Below, in pieces: positions 62,578 to 64,000 of a stretch of 64,000 bases of DNA; position 1 is the stretch's first letter, and every line of letters starts with the position of its first letter. This DNA is from Streptomyces wuyuanensis (GTDB taxonomy: Bacteria > Actinomycetota > Actinomycetes > Streptomycetales > Streptomycetaceae), in contig NZ_FNHI01000006.1 in NCBI RefSeq assembly GCF_900103455.1, positions 124,001 to 188,000 on the forward strand, written 5' to 3'. Made by a program: the position numbers and the translations under genes. The notes under the pieces are model-generated. The model saw only the letters and a program-made list of their open reading frames with translations. It made no database searches and was not told the DNA's origin.

Positions 62578-63564
62578 TCAATGATCATGCTCCAGAATCC
62601 CGGACTGGGCGATGAGATAGCCGAGTTGGGCGCGCGAGCCGCTGCCGAGGGCGGAGGCGAGCTTGGCTATGTGGGCGCGGCAGGTGCGGACGTTCATCCC
62701 GAGGCGGCGGGCGATCGCCTCGTCCACGTGCCCCTCGACGAGGAGCTTGGCGATGGAGCGCTGGACGCCGCTTATGCCGTCCAGTTCGGGGGCGTAGGCG
62801 ACGACCTGGTCGTCCCAGGGGACGCCGTGGAGCCAGAACTGCTCGAACACCCCGACGAGATACTGCACCAGACCCTCGTGGCGCAGTTCCAGGGCGACCC
62901 TGCGGTCGCTGCGGGCGGGGATGAAGGCCACCTTCCGGTCGACGATGATGAGCCGGTCGATGATCTCCTCGAGGGTGCGGACCTCCGAGCCGTAGGGGGC
63001 GACGCGCTCCACGTAGGCCAGGGTGGCCGGATGGTGACGTGCCGTGTGCTGGTAGAGCGTGCGCATCGACACGCCCCGGTCGACGAGCATCGCCACGCGC
63101 CGCAGGCCCTCCTGGAGGGTCGCCGGCCGGCGGCCGCTGCCGGGCTGCACCGTCAGCAGTTCCTCCCGGCACTCGGCGATGACCCGGTCCAGCGTCGCGT
63201 TGATCAGGTTCAGGCCCTCGAGGACGGTGATCGCATGTGTCGTGGACGGATCGTGTGCGTTCAGCGTCATGAATGGCTCGAACGACTCCGCCAGTGAGAT
63301 GGTGAGTCGTCTTCGCTCCTGGATCTCCCGCTCTATGGGGTGCATCAACTGGTGCAGGGCGACGGACGGCGGAACCGGACGGAGCCACTCGGTGTCGTCC
63401 GGGTCCGGGCGCAGCATTCCCAGATCCATGAGGCACGGGGCGTCGGTCACCTCCGACCGCGCTATGCGGCCACTGCGCAGAGCGGACGCATACAGGTTTT
63501 TCCCGGCCTCGCACAGCTCGTCGTGACTGTGCTTATCTCCCCGATCGCCCTGTTTCGTCTCCAT
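62578..63564 (-). CDS. LuxR-type HTH transcriptional regulator
   Basis: A 328-aa regulator. The C-terminal HTH is VDEAIARRLGMNVRTCRAHI with KLASALGSGSRAQLGYLIAQ. The central part (95-270) has the TrmB/phospholipase-D-like effector arrangement common in Streptomyces LuxR proteins: GVSMRTLYQHTARHHPATLA and EEIIDRLIIVDRKVAFIPAR. There is no receiver domain. The ATG at 63564 follows a G-run. It is divergent from the secreted-peptide gene across 127 bp and may control it. Confidence 0.8.
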   Translation of the reverse strand: METKQGDRGDKHSHDELCEAGKNLYASALRSGRIARSEVTDAPCLMDLGMLRPDPDDTEWLRPVPPSVALHQLMHPIEREIQERRRLTISLAESFEPFMTLNAHDPSTTHAITVLEGLNLINATLDRVIAECREELLTVQPGSGRRPATLQEGLRRVAMLVDRGVSMRTLYQHTARHHPATLAYVERVAPYGSEVRTLEEIIDRLIIVDRKVAFIPARSDRRVALELRHEGLVQYLVGVFEQFWLHGVPWDDQVVAYAPELDGISGVQRSIAKLLVEGHVDEAIARRLGMNVRTCRAHIAKLASALGSGSRAQLGYLIAQSGILEHDH

Positions 63565-63691
63565 TTGCACCCCCCTCAGGGTCCTGAATTACAGGAACAT
63601 GATGCCTGGCCGCGCTGGTGAAGGCGTTCGGAGTGAGCCATCGTCTTAAACGCGGGGGAGGAGGTAGTGATTAAAGAGGTGGAGATCGGCC

Positions 63692-63853
63692 ATGACCAGG
63701 ATGGTTCGTGCACTGTGCGCTATAGCCGTTGCGGCTGCTCTCGGCGGTCTCGCGGCGAGCGGTGAGCCGACGTGGGAGTCGGCGCCCACGACGGTGACCG
63801 CGACTCCGGGTGAACCCACATGGGAGAGCGCGCCGGCGGACGCGGACGCATGA
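63692..63853 (+). CDS. small secreted peptide with duplicated GEPTWESAP motif (53 aa)
   Basis: Too short to be found by usual length filters. The ATG at 63692 has GGAG eight bases upstream. Residues 1-23 look like a signal (MTRMVRALCAIAVAAALGGL). The remainder carries two copies of GEPTWESAP separated by TTVTATP. The stop overlaps the next ATG as ATGA, so peptide and following protein are coupled. It may be a secreted signal, a RiPP-type precursor or a small envelope factor; nothing distinguishes these yet. Confidence 0.65.
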   Translation: MTRMVRALCAIAVAAALGGLAASGEPTWESAPTTVTATPGEPTWESAPADADA

Positions 63854-64000
63854 GCATGCCCCCGGACGATCGCGTCTTCCGGCGGGAGATGGCGACCGCT
63901 TACCGATCCGGGTGGCACTTCATCGATCTCGTCACGGCAATCCCCCACCGTGGCGACTCGCTGATGGTCACTCTCTTCGGGGAACCGATCGTCGTCGCCC
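63850..64000 (+). CDS. N terminus of a Rieske-like or related protein (3' truncated)
   Basis: Starts MSMPPDDRVFRREMATAYRS and continues GWHFIDLVTAIPHRGDSLMV, with TLFGEPIVVA at the window edge. The pattern G-D-x-x-x-V-x-x-x-G-E-x-I/V-V is how Rieske domains begin, before the iron-sulfur ligands that would lie beyond the window. Translationally coupled to the small secreted peptide. Function cannot be called from 50 residues. Confidence 0.5.
   Translation, partial: MSMPPDDRVFRREMATAYRSGWHFIDLVTAIPHRGDSLMVTLFGEPIVVA

Overview
The window looks like chromosomal DNA of a Streptomyces or close relative. GC content is very high, almost every codon ends in G or C, and GTG/TTG starts and ATGA/GTGA stop-start overlaps are common. 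The dnaK-grpE-dnaJ-hspR operon with a HAIR operator, a tRNA-Gly(CCC), an actinomycete-type PHO box and AICE-type (pSAM2-like) mobile genes all fit. No rRNA or CRISPR array was seen.

Layout. 1-2.2 kb: end of a protocatechuate (pca) operon and pobA. 2.6-15.3 kb: housekeeping and stress genes (phosphoribosyltransferase-hydrolase fusion, sulfite-oxidase-like enzyme, STAS protein, collagen-like secreted protein, PP2C phosphatase, CorA, DoxX, phytase, PH-domain protein, DUF72, mycothiol-dependent isomerase-like protein, SnoaL-like protein). 15.5-20.5 kb: phosphate uptake, with a stand-alone pstS facing a pstS-pstC-pstA-pstB operon. 20.7-23.7 kb: MMPL exporter with an ArsR-type regulator and twin operators.

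23.8-31.8 kb is the most interesting biosynthetic region. It holds a GTP cyclohydrolase II with the Tyr-to-Met change linked to formyl-retaining products, a creatininase-family hydrolase, a RibD-type reductase, a UPF0104 membrane protein, a methyltransferase, a GT4 glycosyltransferase, a zinc-site-deficient PTPS homologue, an MDR dehydrogenase and a CDP-alcohol phosphatidyltransferase. Together they look like an uncharacterised GTP-derived pyrimidine or pterin pathway whose product may be methylated, glycosylated or membrane-linked. 32.2-39.9 kb: LTA-synthase-like sulfatase, degenerate histidine phosphatase, ABC-F protein behind twin palindromes, serine hydrolase, CMD protein and a GNAT.

40-49.6 kb is accessory DNA: SMI1/KNR4, a frameshifted HD gene, a truncated IS5-family element, DUF5713, a SpoIIE/RsbU phosphatase, and a relic element bounded by 107-bp direct repeats containing the 3' half of tRNA-Gly. 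The relic carries GntR, Nudix and SCO3933-like genes plus a secreted-protein pair. A hairpin-forming dispersed repeat occurs at four or five places here.

50-64 kb returns to core genes: dcd, a phosphoribosyltransferase, a YIP1 protein, an FG-GAP lipoprotein, a 26-bp tandem repeat, a large Fe-S oxidoreductase, a short sugar-phosphate transferase and the HspR-controlled chaperone operon. The window ends with a LuxR-type regulator opposite a 53-aa secreted peptide coupled to a truncated Rieske-like gene.
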